Assembly (NCBI GenBank): GCA_963727465.1
Contig: CAVSGL010000012.1
Span: forward strand, 186,001 to 250,000
Direction of reading: 5' to 3'
DNA from: VRUE01 sp963727465
GTDB taxonomy: Bacteria; Actinomycetota; Thermoleophilia; Solirubrobacterales; 70-9
Length of the DNA stretch: 64,000 nt
The position numbers and the translations under genes were made by a program. How positions within the stretch are numbered: position 1 is the first letter of the stretch; the number at the start of each line of letters is the position of its first letter. The notes below the pieces were generated by a model. The model was not told where the DNA came from. It did not search any database and was given only the letters and a program-made list of their open reading frames with translations. Shown here in pieces: positions 16,754 to 26,948 of this stretch.

Positions 16754-18078
16754 CCCCCCCGCCGACGGGACGGAAATACGCCCATATGGGCGGAAATAGT
16801 CCCGTCGGCGGGTGGGGGGGGCGGCGGCTGCACTTTGTCGGGGTCGGGGGGGCGGGGATGAGTGGGCTGGCGCTTGTCTGTGACGAGCTCGGGGCGACGG
16901 TGACGGGCAGCGATCGCAGCGACTCCTCATATATGGAGCGCCTGCGCGCCGCGGGGCTCGAGCCGGCCATCGGCCACGATGCCGCCAACCTGCCCGAGGA
17001 GGCCGAGGTGGTCGTCTCGACCGCGATCGCCGCCGACAACCCCGAGCTGGCGCTGGCCCGTGAGCGCGGCCTGCCGGTCCGCCACCGGGGCGAGCTGCTG
17101 GCCGAGCTCTGCGGCGAGAAGCGCCTGATCGCCGTCGCCGGCACGCACGGCAAGACGACGACGACCGCGATGCTCGCCTGGGCGCTGCGCGGGCTCGGCG
17201 CCGAGCCCGCCTTCTTCGTCGGCGGCGAGGCGCCCGGCCTCGGCCCCGGCGGTGAGGCCGCGAACGCCGGCTGGGGCGCGGGGGAGTGGGTGGTCGCCGA
17301 GGCCGACGAGAGCGACGCCAGCTTCCTCGAGCTGAAGCCCGAGATCGCCGCGATCACCAACGTCGAGATGGACCATCACTCCCGCTGGGGCTCGATCGCC
17401 GAGCTGCGCGAGGCCTTCGACCGTTTCGCCGCGGACGCCCGAGTGGCTGAGTTCGACCTCGACTCGCCCGGGCCGGCGAAGCTGGACCTCGCGGTGCCGG
17501 GGCGGCACAACGTGCTCAATGCGCGCGCCGCGATCGCCGCCGCCGAACTCGCCGGCTTCGACGCCGGCGCCGTCGCGGCGGCGCTCGCCGACTTCCCCGG
17601 GGTCCACCGCCGGCTCGAGCTGAAGGGCGAGCGCGACGGGGCGCGGATCTACGACGACTACGCTCACCACCCGACCGAGCTGCGCGCCGCGCTGGAGGCG
17701 TTGCGCGGGATGCAGCCGTCGCGCCTGATCGCCGCCTTCCAGCCGCATCTCTACTCGCGCACGAAGGCGCTCGCCGAGCAGTTTGGCGCGGCGCTGGCGC
17801 TGGCCGACGAGGCGATCGTGCTCGACGTCTACCCCGCCCGCGAGCAGCCGGTCGGCGAGCTGGCCGGTGTGAGCGGTCTCGACGTCGCCCGCGCTGCGGC
17901 CGACCGCATGGGGGGCAGGCCCGTCGTCTGGGCGCCGACGCTGGAGCGGGCGCAGGCGGCGCTCGGCCGGCGGCTGGCTCCCGGCGTCGTCGCGGTGACG
18001 GTCGGCGCCGGAGACGTCTTCCGCGCCGGCGAGGCCCTGGTCGACGGAGGGGTCACTTCGCAAGGAAGCCGCTCGTGA
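16750..18078 (+). CDS. murC: UDP-MurNAc:L-Ala ligase
   Basis: MurC adds the first amino acid of the stem peptide. 442 residues. Core motifs: LHFVGVGGAGMSGLA, VAGTHGKTTTTAML (P-loop), EADESDASFL, the TNVEMDHHSRWGS block, and DDYAHHPTEL. About 25 residues precede the LHFVG strand where most MurC proteins have about ten; residues 2-21 are encoded by a palindromic element. The ATG at 16750 overlaps the murG stop. A second in-frame ATG (16786) falls at the centre of the palindrome and could be used instead. The stop overlaps murB (GTGA). Confidence 0.95.
   Translation: MTPPPTGRKYAHMGGNSPVGGWGGRRLHFVGVGGAGMSGLALVCDELGATVTGSDRSDSSYMERLRAAGLEPAIGHDAANLPEEAEVVVSTAIAADNPELALARERGLPVRHRGELLAELCGEKRLIAVAGTHGKTTTTAMLAWALRGLGAEPAFFVGGEAPGLGPGGEAANAGWGAGEWVVAEADESDASFLELKPEIAAITNVEMDHHSRWGSIAELREAFDRFAADARVAEFDLDSPGPAKLDLAVPGRHNVLNARAAIAAAELAGFDAGAVAAALADFPGVHRRLELKGERDGARIYDDYAHHPTELRAALEALRGMQPSRLIAAFQPHLYSRTKALAEQFGAALALADEAIVLDVYPAREQPVGELAGVSGLDVARAAADRMGGRPVVWAPTLERAQAALGRRLAPGVVAVTVGAGDVFRAGEALVDGGVTSQGSRS
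16754..16812. repeat. Palindromic element, copy 1 (inside murC 5' end)
   Basis: Outer 13-bp arms 16758-16770 and 16800-16812 (CCCGCCGACGGGA and complement). The centre is a perfect 14-bp palindrome CGCCCATATGGGCG (16779-16792), flanked by two direct CGGAAATA repeats. Read on the minus strand it aligns with the element at 38627-38680: same arm core, then GGGCGTATT, then CCCGTCGGCGG. Confidence 0.8.
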
Positions 18079-18989
18079 GCCAGCCGCCGCCCGGTGTCGA
18101 GCGCGACTACCCGCTGGCGCGGCTGACCACGGTCCGCACCGGCGGCGCGGCCGACTGGTTCGCCCGCCCCCGCGGCGCCGAGGACCTGGTCGCGCTGCTC
18201 GCCTGGGCCGCCGAGGAGGGCCTGGCGATCGGCGCGATCGGCTCCGGCTCGAACCTGCTCGTCGCCGACGCCGGGTTTCGCGGTTTGGCGCTGAAGCTCG
18301 ACGGCGAGCTGGCGACGGTCGCGCACGAGGGTGAGCGGCTGCGCTGCGGCGGCGGCGCCCGGCTTCCCTCGGCGGCAGCGAAAGCCGCCGGCTGGGGGCT
18401 CTCGGGGATCGAGTTCGGGGTGAACATCCCGGGCACGGTCGGCGGCGCGGTGCGGATGAACGCGAACGCATACGGGGGCCAGCTCGCAAAGGTGCTCGAG
18501 TGGGTGGACGTCTGCACCCGCGCGGGCGTCGAGCGCCGCGTCCCCGGGGAGCTCGGCTTCGAGTACCGGCGCTCGAACCTGCGCTCCGACGAGATCGTCG
18601 CCCGCGCCTCCTTTCTGCTCACCGCGGCCGACCCCGGCGCCGTCAGGGCGACGATGTCGGCGATGCGTGAGCGGCGCCACGAGGCACAGCCCTCCGGGAT
18701 CAAGACCTTCGGCTCGACCTTCAAGAACCCCGAGGACGAGCGCGCCGAGGGCCGCACCGCCGGGCAGTTGCTGGAGGCCGCCGGGTGCCGCGGCCTCGAG
18801 CTCGGCGGGGCGCGCTTCTCGCCAAAGCACGCCAACTTCGTCGAGAACGCCGGCAAGGCGACGACCGCCGACGTGCTCGGGCTGATGGCGGCCGGCAGGC
18901 GCCGGGTTCACGAGCGCTTCGGCGTCGTGCTCGAGCCGGAGGTGCAGACGCTCGGCGAGGTGCGCTGGCCGGGGGACTGGGAGCTGTGA
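18075..18989 (+). CDS. murB: UDP-N-acetylenolpyruvoylglucosamine reductase
   Basis: MurB reduces the enolpyruvyl group to form UDP-MurNAc, using FAD and NADPH. 304 residues. FAD-binding motifs TVRTGGAADWFARP, IGSGSNLLVAD and GIEFGVNIPGTVGGAVRMNANAYGG (only part quoted in one piece elsewhere). The catalytic Ser sits in FGSTFKNPE, and the C-terminal Glu in LEPEVQTLGE. GTGA overlaps at both ends tie it to murC and ftsQ. Confidence 0.95.
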   Translation: MSQPPPGVERDYPLARLTTVRTGGAADWFARPRGAEDLVALLAWAAEEGLAIGAIGSGSNLLVADAGFRGLALKLDGELATVAHEGERLRCGGGARLPSAAAKAAGWGLSGIEFGVNIPGTVGGAVRMNANAYGGQLAKVLEWVDVCTRAGVERRVPGELGFEYRRSNLRSDEIVARASFLLTAADPGAVRATMSAMRERRHEAQPSGIKTFGSTFKNPEDERAEGRTAGQLLEAAGCRGLELGGARFSPKHANFVENAGKATTADVLGLMAAGRRRVHERFGVVLEPEVQTLGEVRWPGDWEL

Positions 18990-19513
18990 AGCGCTGGCTG
19001 ATCGGCGGCGCGGCATTGCTGGCAACGCTGCTCGCCGCCTACTGGTTCCTGATCCGCGACACGACGATCGAGGCGCAGGTCGCCGTTCCCACGGCGACGG
19101 CGACGATCGGCAGCGGCGCAGACGCGATCGCCGTCGGCCCACGGGGTCGGGTCCTCGCCTGGCTGCCGCTGCCGGAGGAAGTGCAGCTCCCGACTCTGCC
19201 GCTCTCCGAACCGCCGCGGAGCGGCCGGCTGGCCGGACCCGTGCTTCAGCAGGCACGCGTGCTGGGCGCGGCGCCCGCCCGCCTGCGCCCCTACATCGAG
19301 AGCAGCTATTACGGCGAAACCGGGGTGGACGTCAACCTGCGCTCGGGGATCGAACTGCGCTTCGGCGAAGCCTCGCAGGCCGCGACGAAGTGGAGGGCGG
19401 CGGCGGCGGTGCTCGCCGACCCGTCGATCACGGCGCTGGATTATGTAGATCTGCGCGCGCCCGGGAAAGCCGCCGTAGGTGGCTCTGGGCATGCGCTTCC
19501 ACCCGTCGAATGA
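18986..19513 (+). CDS. ftsQ: FtsQ-like division protein lacking a visible POTRA domain
   Basis: 175 residues, where FtsQ/DivIB proteins usually have 230-300. One membrane helix (about residues 5-22) is followed after only about 20 residues by the FtsQ beta domain (AVGPRGRVLAWLP, then GVDVNLRSGIELRFGEASQAATKWRA cut here, and ALDYVDLRAPGKAAVGG). The roughly 70-residue POTRA domain that normally follows the membrane helix, and binds partners, is not seen. The DNA leaves no room for it, so it is not a frameshift. GTGA overlap with murB and position before ftsZ support the identity. Confidence 0.8.
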   Translation: MKRWLIGGAALLATLLAAYWFLIRDTTIEAQVAVPTATATIGSGADAIAVGPRGRVLAWLPLPEEVQLPTLPLSEPPRSGRLAGPVLQQARVLGAAPARLRPYIESSYYGETGVDVNLRSGIELRFGEASQAATKWRAAAAVLADPSITALDYVDLRAPGKAAVGGSGHALPPVE

Positions 19514-19748
19514 ACCCTCGACCACAGGGTTAGACTGAGGAAAGTCTAAAGTGTCGGTTGAGAGTTCGCGCTTGCACGATGCCGCCCGGGCGTTTGACAG
19601 TACCCCGAGAATGCCCTACGTTGAGCGCAATTTCCGTGCTTTGGGAGTAGGCTTAAACCCTGAAGCCTCACTGAAGCGTCGGACGGAATAAAGGCTCAAC
19701 TCAAATGCCAGCCCAAGGAATGGGCGGGCAGCTGGAGAAAATCGGGAG
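19514..19748 (+). promoter_or_regulatory. ftsQ-ftsZ intergenic region with ftsZ leader
   Basis: 235 bases without a gene. A small hairpin TTAGACT/AGTCTAA (19530-19549) may end the mur operon transcript. Downstream is a clear sigma-A promoter, then a leader of about 120 bases holding a hairpin AGGCTT/AAGCCT (19649-19668). GGAG motifs at 19734-19737 and 19745-19748 precede the ftsZ ATG. So ftsZ, unlike many genes here, has a real 5' leader. Confidence 0.6.
19594..19622 (+). promoter_or_regulatory. Sigma-A promoter of ftsZ
   Basis: TTGACA, an exact 17-base spacer, then TACGTT. It is the best consensus promoter in the window. Confidence 0.85.
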
Positions 19749-20831
19749 ATGGAATCCACTTACCTGGCCGTGATCAAGGTCGTCGGCGCCGGCGGCGGCG
19801 GCACCAATGCCGTCAGCCGCATGGTCGACGCCGGAATCCGCGGCGTCGAGTTCGTCGCGGTCAACACCGACGCGCAGGCGTTGCAGGCATGCGACGCCGA
19901 CATCAAGCTTTCGATCGGTCAGGAGCTGACCCGGGGCCTCGGCGCCGGCGGCAACCCCGAGATCGGGGCGGGCGCCGCGGCCGAGAGCCGCGACGAGATC
20001 AAGGAGGCGCTGAAGGGCGCCGACATGGTCTTCGTCACCGCCGGCGAGGGCGGCGGCACGGGCACCGGCTCGGCGCCGATCATCGCCGAGATCGCCAAGG
20101 AGGAGATCGGCGCGCTGACCGTCGGCGCGGTCACCAAGCCGTTCGAGTTCGAGGGCAAACGACGCATGCAGCAGGCGCTCGAGGGCATCGAGAAGCTGCG
20201 CAACAACGTCGACACCCTGATCATCGTCCCCAACGAGAAGCTCTTGCAGGCGGTCGAGCGGCGCACCAGCGTGCTCGAGGCCTTCCGCCAGGCCGACGAC
20301 ATCCTGCGCCAGGGCGTGCAGGGGATCACCGACCTGATCACGATCCCCGGCCTGATCAACCTCGACTTCGCCGACGTGCGCACGATCATGCGCGACGCCG
20401 GCTCGGCGCTGATGGGCGTCGGCGCCGCCTCCGGCGAGTCGCGCGCGGTCGACGCCGCCAAGGCGGCCGTCACCTCGCCGCTGATCGAGGAGTCGATCAA
20501 GGGCGCGACCGGGATGCTGCTCAACATCACCGGCCCCGAGGACCTCGGCCTGTTCGAGGTCAACGAGGCGGCGCAGCTCGTCCAGGCCGAAGCCGACGAC
20601 AACGCCAACATCATCTTCGGCTCGGTCGTCGACCAGTCGATGCGCGACGAGGTCCGCGTCACCGTGATCGCCACCGGCTTCGAAGGCTTCGAGCTGCTGG
20701 CCCGCTCGCCGCAGCGGGTGCGCCGCCGCTACGAGAGCCGCGGGCCGCGGATCTCGGCTGAGGACACGGATATACGAAAACTTCGCGTCAGCGACGACGA
20801 CATCGACGTGCCGGGGTTCCTCAAGGAATGA
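19749..20831 (+). CDS. ftsZ: Cell division GTPase
   Basis: FtsZ, the tubulin-like GTPase that forms the Z ring. 360 residues. KVVGAGGGGTNAVSRM, the NTDAQAL loop, the tubulin signature AGEGGGTGTGSAP, and the synergy-loop region DLITIPGLINLDFADV. The C-terminal tail is short and ends in DIDVPGFLKE, the conserved peptide that binds partners. No ftsA precedes it, as in other actinobacteria. It has its own promoter and leader, so dosage can differ from the mur genes. A long inverted repeat follows the stop. Confidence 0.98.
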   Translation: MESTYLAVIKVVGAGGGGTNAVSRMVDAGIRGVEFVAVNTDAQALQACDADIKLSIGQELTRGLGAGGNPEIGAGAAAESRDEIKEALKGADMVFVTAGEGGGTGTGSAPIIAEIAKEEIGALTVGAVTKPFEFEGKRRMQQALEGIEKLRNNVDTLIIVPNEKLLQAVERRTSVLEAFRQADDILRQGVQGITDLITIPGLINLDFADVRTIMRDAGSALMGVGAASGESRAVDAAKAAVTSPLIEESIKGATGMLLNITGPEDLGLFEVNEAAQLVQAEADDNANIIFGSVVDQSMRDEVRVTVIATGFEGFELLARSPQRVRRRYESRGPRISAEDTDIRKLRVSDDDIDVPGFLKE

Positions 20832-20840
20832 CGGTTGGGG

Positions 20841-20943
20841 AAGGGCCAGGTGCCCCTCCCCCGGAAGCCGTTGCGCAGCTGGATCGCCTTCAAGGGTTCG
20901 GACGTGGTTTCTTGAGCTTCCGTGGGAGGGGCACCTGGCCCTT
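20841..20943. repeat. Long-armed nested inverted repeat between ftsZ and gcvT
   Basis: Perfect 20-bp arms 20841-20860 and 20924-20943, continued inside by CGGAAGC (20862-20868) with GCTTCCG (20916-20922). As RNA it would terminate ftsZ transcription. The right arm runs into the -35 region of the gcvT promoter. Confidence 0.75.
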
Positions 20944-20950
20944 CTTCCAA

Positions 20951-20956
20951 TAGCCT
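20951..20956 (+). promoter_or_regulatory. -10 box of leaderless gcvT
   Basis: TAGCCT, seven bases before the GTG at 20964. A leaderless transcript leaves no room for a glycine riboswitch. Confidence 0.55.
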
Positions 20957-20963
20957 GGCCTGC

Positions 20964-22040
20964 GTGAGAACCCCTCTCTACGAGCTTCATCGGGATGCCG
21001 GCGCGAAGATGGTCGATTTCGCGGGCTGGGAGATGCCTGTCGCGTATGAGGGGGTGCGGGAGGAGCATGTGGGGGTGCGGACGCATGCGGGGATGTTCGA
21101 CGTCTCGCACATGGGCGAGGTCGAAGTCGAGGGGCCCGGGGCGCTCGCCTTCCTCCAGCGCGTGCTCTCCAACGACGTCGCGGCGATCGCGCTCGGCGGC
21201 GCCCAGTACTCCTGCCTCTGCGCCGAGGACGGCGGCGTGCTCGACGACCTCTTCGCCTACCGGCTCGGCGGCGACCGCTACCTGATCGTCACCAACTCGG
21301 CCAACCACGCCGCCGACCTCGCCTGGCTCGGCCGCTGGAGCCGCGGCTTCGACGTCGCCGTGCGCGACGTCGCCGACCGCTACGCGATGATCGCCGTCCA
21401 GGGCCCGCACGCGCGGGCGATCGCCGGCCGCGCCCTGGGCACCGACCTGCCGCCGCGGATGCGGGTCGCCCACGAGCGGATCGGCGGCCGGCCGGCGCTG
21501 GTCTGCGGCACCGGCTACACCGGCGAGGACGGGGTCGAGCTGCTGGTCGACCCCGAGACCGCGCCGGCGATCTGGGCCGAGCTGCTCGACGCCGGCGTCG
21601 TCCCCTGCGGTCTCGGCGCCCGCGACACGCTGCGGCTCGAGGCCTGCTTCCACCTGCACGGCAACGACCTCGGCCCCGAGCGCAACCCGATCGAGGCCGG
21701 GCTCGGCTGGTGCTGCAAGGAGGCGACCGGCTTCGTCGGCGCCGAGGCGGTCGCCGGCGCCCGCGCCGAGGGCACTGCCGAGCGGCTGGCGCCGTTCAGG
21801 ATCGAGGGAGCGGGGATCCCGCGTCAGGGCAATCCGGTGATGGCGGCCGACGAGCAGGTCGGGACGGTGACCAGCGGCAGCTTCTCGCCCTCGCTGGAGA
21901 TCGGCATCGGGATGGCCTACGTGCGCAGCGACCTGGCCGAGCCGGGGACCGAGCTCGAGATCGACGTGCGCGGCAAGCGCCGCGCCGCCCGTATAGCGTC
22001 CAAGCCCCTGTACGCGAGCCCGTCCCGGAAGGAGAACTGA
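20964..22040 (+). CDS. gcvT: Glycine cleavage system T protein (aminomethyltransferase)
   Basis: T protein takes the aminomethyl group from lipoyl-H protein, releases ammonia and makes 5,10-methylene-THF. 358 residues from the GTG at 20964, where family members begin (RTPLYELH, then GAKMVDFAGWEMPV). Further motifs: FDVSHMGEVEV with the conserved Asp region, ALGGAQYSC, the folate-binding domain and RDTLRLEACFHLHGND. The frame stays open upstream through the inverted repeat, but that part is not GcvT. First gene of gcvT-gcvH-gcvPA-gcvPB. Confidence 0.96.
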   Translation: MRTPLYELHRDAGAKMVDFAGWEMPVAYEGVREEHVGVRTHAGMFDVSHMGEVEVEGPGALAFLQRVLSNDVAAIALGGAQYSCLCAEDGGVLDDLFAYRLGGDRYLIVTNSANHAADLAWLGRWSRGFDVAVRDVADRYAMIAVQGPHARAIAGRALGTDLPPRMRVAHERIGGRPALVCGTGYTGEDGVELLVDPETAPAIWAELLDAGVVPCGLGARDTLRLEACFHLHGNDLGPERNPIEAGLGWCCKEATGFVGAEAVAGARAEGTAERLAPFRIEGAGIPRQGNPVMAADEQVGTVTSGSFSPSLEIGIGMAYVRSDLAEPGTELEIDVRGKRRAARIASKPLYASPSRKEN

Positions 22041-22042
22041 GC

Positions 22043-22425
22043 TTGGCCGACGCGAGCTACCCAGAGGATCTGCTGTACCACCCCGAGCACGACTGGGCGA
22101 GGATCGAGGGCGACGAGGCGACCTTCGGGATCACCTGGTACGCCCAGGACAGTCTTGGGGAGGTCGTCTTCTACGACCCGCCCGAGGTCGGCGCGACGGT
22201 GAGCAAGGACTCGCCCTACGCCGAGGTCGAGTCGGTGAAGGCGGTATCCGACGTGATCGCGCCGCTCTCCGGTGAGATCGTCGCCGTCAACGAGGAGCTC
22301 GCCGATGCGCCGGAGCGGATCAACGAGGACCCCTACGCCGGCGGCTGGCTGGTCAGGGTGCGGCTCAGCGAGCCGAGCGAGGTCGACGGCCTGCTCAAGC
22401 CGGCCGATTACGTAGCCTTGCTCGG

Positions 22426-22429
<4 letters not shown>
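22043..22429 (+). CDS. gcvH: Glycine cleavage system H protein
   Basis: 128 residues. Lipoyl carrier that shuttles the aminomethyl group between P, T and L proteins. TTG start at 22043, with a good GGAAGGAG site eight bases upstream. The lipoylated Lys lies in AEVESVKAVSDV. The surrounding barrel (GITWYAQDSLGEVVFYDPP, INEDPYAGGWLVRVRL) is canonical. The stop overlaps gcvPA (GTGA). Confidence 0.96.
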
Positions 22430-23828
<1,399 letters not shown>

Positions 23829-23832
<4 letters not shown>

Positions 23833-25337
23833 TGGAACCGCCGATGCAGCGCGAACGCGCGCAGACGATCTTTGAGCGCTCCAGGCCCGGCCGCCGCGCC
23901 GCCGCGCTGCCGGCGGCGGAAGTGCCGGAGACGCCGCTGGAGGAGCTGATCCCGGCGAAGCTGCTGCGCAGCGAGCCGCCGCGCCTGCCCGAGGTCTCCG
24001 AGCCCGAGATCGTGCGCCACTACAACCGCCTCTCGCGCCGCAACTTCGACCTCGACACCGGCTTCTACCCGCTCGGCTCGTGCACGATGAAGCACAACCC
24101 GCGGCTCAACGAGCGGGTCGCGGCGCTGCCCGGCCACGCCCGCCTGCACCCGGCGCAGCAGCCGAAACGCGCCCAGGGGGCGCTGGAGCTGATGTGGCTG
24201 CTTCAGCAGTCGCTGGCCGAGATCACCGGCCTGCCGCACGTCAGCCTTCAGCCCTCGGCCGGCTCGCACGGCGAGCTCGCCGGACTGCTGCTGACCCGCG
24301 CCTACCACGCCGACCGCGGCGAAGCGCGGACCAAGGTGCTGGCGCCCGACACCTCGCACGGCACCAACCCCGCCTCGGTGACGATGGCCGGCTACGAGAT
24401 CGTCAAGGTCGCGACCGACGAGCGCGGCGGGGTCGAGATCGACGACCTGCGGGCGAAGGTCGACGACGAGGTCGCCTGCCTGATGCTGACCAACCCCAAC
24501 ACGCTCGGGCTCTTCGACGAAAACATCGCCGAGATCGCCGGTCTGATCCACGAGGTGGGGGGGACGCTCTACTACGACGGCGCCAACCTCAACGCGGTGA
24601 TGGGTCACTCGCGGCCCGGCGACATGGGCTTCGACATCGTCCACGTCAACCTGCACAAGTCGTTCAGCCAGCCGCACGGCGGCGGCGGCCCCGGGGCGGG
24701 GCCGATCGCCGTCTCGGACCGGATCGAGCCCTTTCTGCCGCGGCCCCAGGTCGTGCGGCGCGAGAGCGGCAACGGCAGCGGCCCGTTCTTCGACCTCGAC
24801 CACGACCGGCCCAGATCGATCGGCCGCCTGCGCGGCTTCCAGGGCAACTTCGGCGTCTTCGTCCGCTCCTACGCCTACATCCTCAGCCTCGGCGCCGACG
24901 GCCTCGCCGAGGCCTCGGAGACCGCGGTGCTGAACGCCAACTACCTCAAGGCCCGGCTCGCCGAGGGCCGCGCGGGCAGGCACGTCCCGGTCGCCTTCGA
25001 GCGCCACTGCATGCACGAGTTCGTCCTCTCCGGCAGGCCGATGAAGAAGGAGCTCGGCATCGCCACCCTCGACCTCGCCAAGCGCCTGCTCGACTTCGGC
25101 TTCCACCCTCCGACCGTCTACTTCCCCCTCCTGGTCGACGAGGCCCTGATGGTCGAGCCGACCGAGACCGAGACCAAGGAGTCCCTCGACGCCTTCGCCG
25201 ACGCCGTCGACCGGATCCTCGCCGAGGGCGAACAGGACCCCGAGAAGGCCAAACAGGCCCCCTATACGACTCCCGTCCGCCGCCTCGACGAGGTCAAGGC
25301 AACCCGCAGGCCGGTGGTGCGCCAGCCGCTCGGCTGA
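23829..25337 (+). CDS. gcvPB: Glycine dehydrogenase (decarboxylating) subunit 2
   Basis: 502 residues from the GTG at 23829 (an ATG at 23832 is next to it; the gcvPA stop overlaps). This half carries the PLP Lys in VNLHKSFSQPHGGGGPG. Other motifs: GFYPLGSCTMKHNPRLNE, SLQPSAGSHGE, LAPDTSHGTNPASV and LTNPNTLGLFD. With GcvPA it decarboxylates glycine and loads the aminomethyl group onto GcvH. No lipoamide dehydrogenase gene is adjacent. Confidence 0.97.
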
Positions 25338-25340
25338 TTG

Positions 25341-25403
25341 GCACATCGCTAGTGTGCGGTTACCCACGCTATCAGTGTGCCGTTTGCTACGCTAATAACG
25401 TAG
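25341..25403 (+). promoter_or_regulatory. Operator-like repeats before the lone ATPase gene
   Basis: GCACA-7-TGTGC (25341-25357) and CTACG-7-CGTAG (25387-25403) are two inverted repeats with equal seven-base spacers. Between them CGCTA plus AGTGTGC recurs with small changes. This block is AT-richer than its surroundings and ends four bases before the ATG. Confidence 0.5.
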
Positions 25404-25406
25404 AAA

Positions 25407-26555
25407 ATGGCACGCGATCAACGTATGCGGGGAAATCCGTTCATCTTCGACCGGCCGCTCGCGCCAGACGATCTGATCGACCGCGAGGACGAGCTGGCGC
25501 TTCTCGACGAGCGCCTGCGGGACGGTGTGAACACCCGCCTCTCGAGCCCGCGCGATTACGGAAAGACGAGCCTCCTGCGCCGGGCGCTCGCTGACGCCCG
25601 CGCCGCCGACGCCGGAGCGGTGATCGTCGATCTCTACGGCGTTCGCACGGCTGGGCAGATGGCGGCGCAAATCGAGTTGGCATACGCCGATCTCCCCGCG
25701 GGGCCGCTGAGCTCTGCGCTGACGAAGCTGCATCGCCACGGTGGTGGGATCGGGCTGCAAACTCCGCTTGGGGGAGCGTCGATCTCCTTCGGCGCCGGCG
25801 AAGCGGGGCACAGGGCGTTGCTCGACGCGCTCAACCTGCCAGCGCGGCTGCACGAGAAGACCGGCCGTCGCATGCTCGTCGTCTTCGATGAGTTCCAGGT
25901 GGTTCTCAGGGCAGAGCTAGACGCCGTTATCCGCAGCGTGATTCAGCACCAGGGGTCTGGCGTCACCTATGTCTTTTCCGGCTCGCACCCCGGCATGATG
26001 CGCTCGCTGTTCTCGGACCGAAAGCGGCCCTTCTACGGTCAGGCGGCGCCGCTTGAGCTGCATCGCCTCCCGCGTCCGGCGATCGGCGATTACATCGGGG
26101 ACCGGTTCCAGCAGACCCGGCGGGAGCCCGGAGAGGCCCTGGGATGGCTGCTCGATTTCGTCGATGGCCATCCGCAGCGAGCGATGCTCTTCGCACACCT
26201 GCTCTGGCGGCACACGGCAGTGGACACGGAAGCCGCCGAGGAGCAGTGGCTGGCGGCTCACGAAGAGGCCTGGGGCTATCTCCAGGGTGACTTCGAGGCC
26301 ACCTGGGACTCGCTCTCGGCGGTGGAGGCGGGCGTGGTGGACGCCGTCGCCGCCGGGGTCCAGAGTCTCACCGGCAAGGCCTCGCGCGAGATATTCGGCC
26401 TTCCCACCGGTTCGGCTGCCGGCAACGCCGCCAAGCGACTGGTCGAGCAGGGCATTCTCACCCGTGCGGGAAGCGGCCGCGAGACGCGCCACGAGCTCGT
26501 CGATCCGGTCTTCGCCCGCTGGGTGGTCAGCGGCAGGCGCTGGACGGTCGGATAG
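25407..26555 (+). CDS. AAA/STAND-type ATPase with winged-helix tail
   Basis: 382 residues. The N-terminal ATPase core has a P-loop variant SSPRDYGKTSLL (G52-K53-T54; the first Gly is replaced by Ser), Walker B RMLVVFDEFQ, and a sensor region YVFSGSHPGMM. The final 100 residues look like a winged helix (SLTGKASREIFGLPTGSAAGNAAKRLVEQGIL). This is the layout of the archaeal-type ORC/Cdc6-like ATPases (often annotated only as ATP-binding protein), which occur as scattered single genes in bacteria and archaea, sometimes with a nuclease. Role unknown. It stands alone behind palindromic sites, so it may regulate itself. Confidence 0.75.
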   Translation: MARDQRMRGNPFIFDRPLAPDDLIDREDELALLDERLRDGVNTRLSSPRDYGKTSLLRRALADARAADAGAVIVDLYGVRTAGQMAAQIELAYADLPAGPLSSALTKLHRHGGGIGLQTPLGGASISFGAGEAGHRALLDALNLPARLHEKTGRRMLVVFDEFQVVLRAELDAVIRSVIQHQGSGVTYVFSGSHPGMMRSLFSDRKRPFYGQAAPLELHRLPRPAIGDYIGDRFQQTRREPGEALGWLLDFVDGHPQRAMLFAHLLWRHTAVDTEAAEEQWLAAHEEAWGYLQGDFEATWDSLSAVEAGVVDAVAAGVQSLTGKASREIFGLPTGSAAGNAAKRLVEQGILTRAGSGRETRHELVDPVFARWVVSGRRWTVG

Positions 26556-26594
26556 CGGGATTTTTCCAGCCTCCGCCCCCCGCGGCGAGCGGTT

Positions 26595-26642
26595 TCCGGC
26601 CCAACCCCGCCGCGTCCACAGGGCGGGCGGCGTTGGGCCGGA
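26595..26642. terminator. Bidirectional terminator after ATPase gene
   Basis: Perfect 11-bp arms (TCCGGCCCAAC with complement) enclosing a second CCGCC/GGCGG stem, between convergent genes. Confidence 0.7.
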
Positions 26643-26660
26643 GCGAGTGCCCTCAATGGC

Positions 26661-26948
26661 TCAGAGCACTCCCAGGCGGTCGGCGTCGAGCGCCGCGGGC
26701 GTCGCCGTGACGACGCCGCCGGGGCAGGCGAGGAGGCCTGTGCAGGTCAGGTCCCGGATCGCCCGCTCGATCGCGTCGGTTTCGGCGAACTCGCCGGCGC
26801 CCGCGGCGATCGAGCGCACCAGATCGGGAATGCGGAGCTGCGTCGGGTGGAGCTCGAGCACCTGGATCAGGACGATCCGCTGTGCTTTGCGGTCCTCGGC
26901 CTCGTTTGGCGAGGGGCTCGGGACCGCGGCGTTACGCTTGCGGTGCAT
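26661..26948 (-). CDS. Small winged-helix-like protein, unknown
   Basis: 95 residues. The middle part (AQRIVLIQVLELHPTQLRIPDLVRSI, quoted in part) followed by DAIERAIRDLTCTGLL and CPGGVVTAT resembles a winged helix: helix, helix, recognition helix and a beta wing. GGAAGTCACTTCC, a palindrome, sits immediately upstream of the start on this strand, perhaps an operator or part of the ribosome-binding region. No family name is certain. Confidence 0.6.
   Translation of the reverse strand: MHRKRNAAVPSPSPNEAEDRKAQRIVLIQVLELHPTQLRIPDLVRSIAAGAGEFAETDAIERAIRDLTCTGLLACPGGVVTATPAALDADRLGVL

Noticed and set aside
20832..20963. Glycine riboswitch before gcvT
   Set aside because: The region is a plain long inverted repeat, and the -10 box at 20951 leaves no leader.
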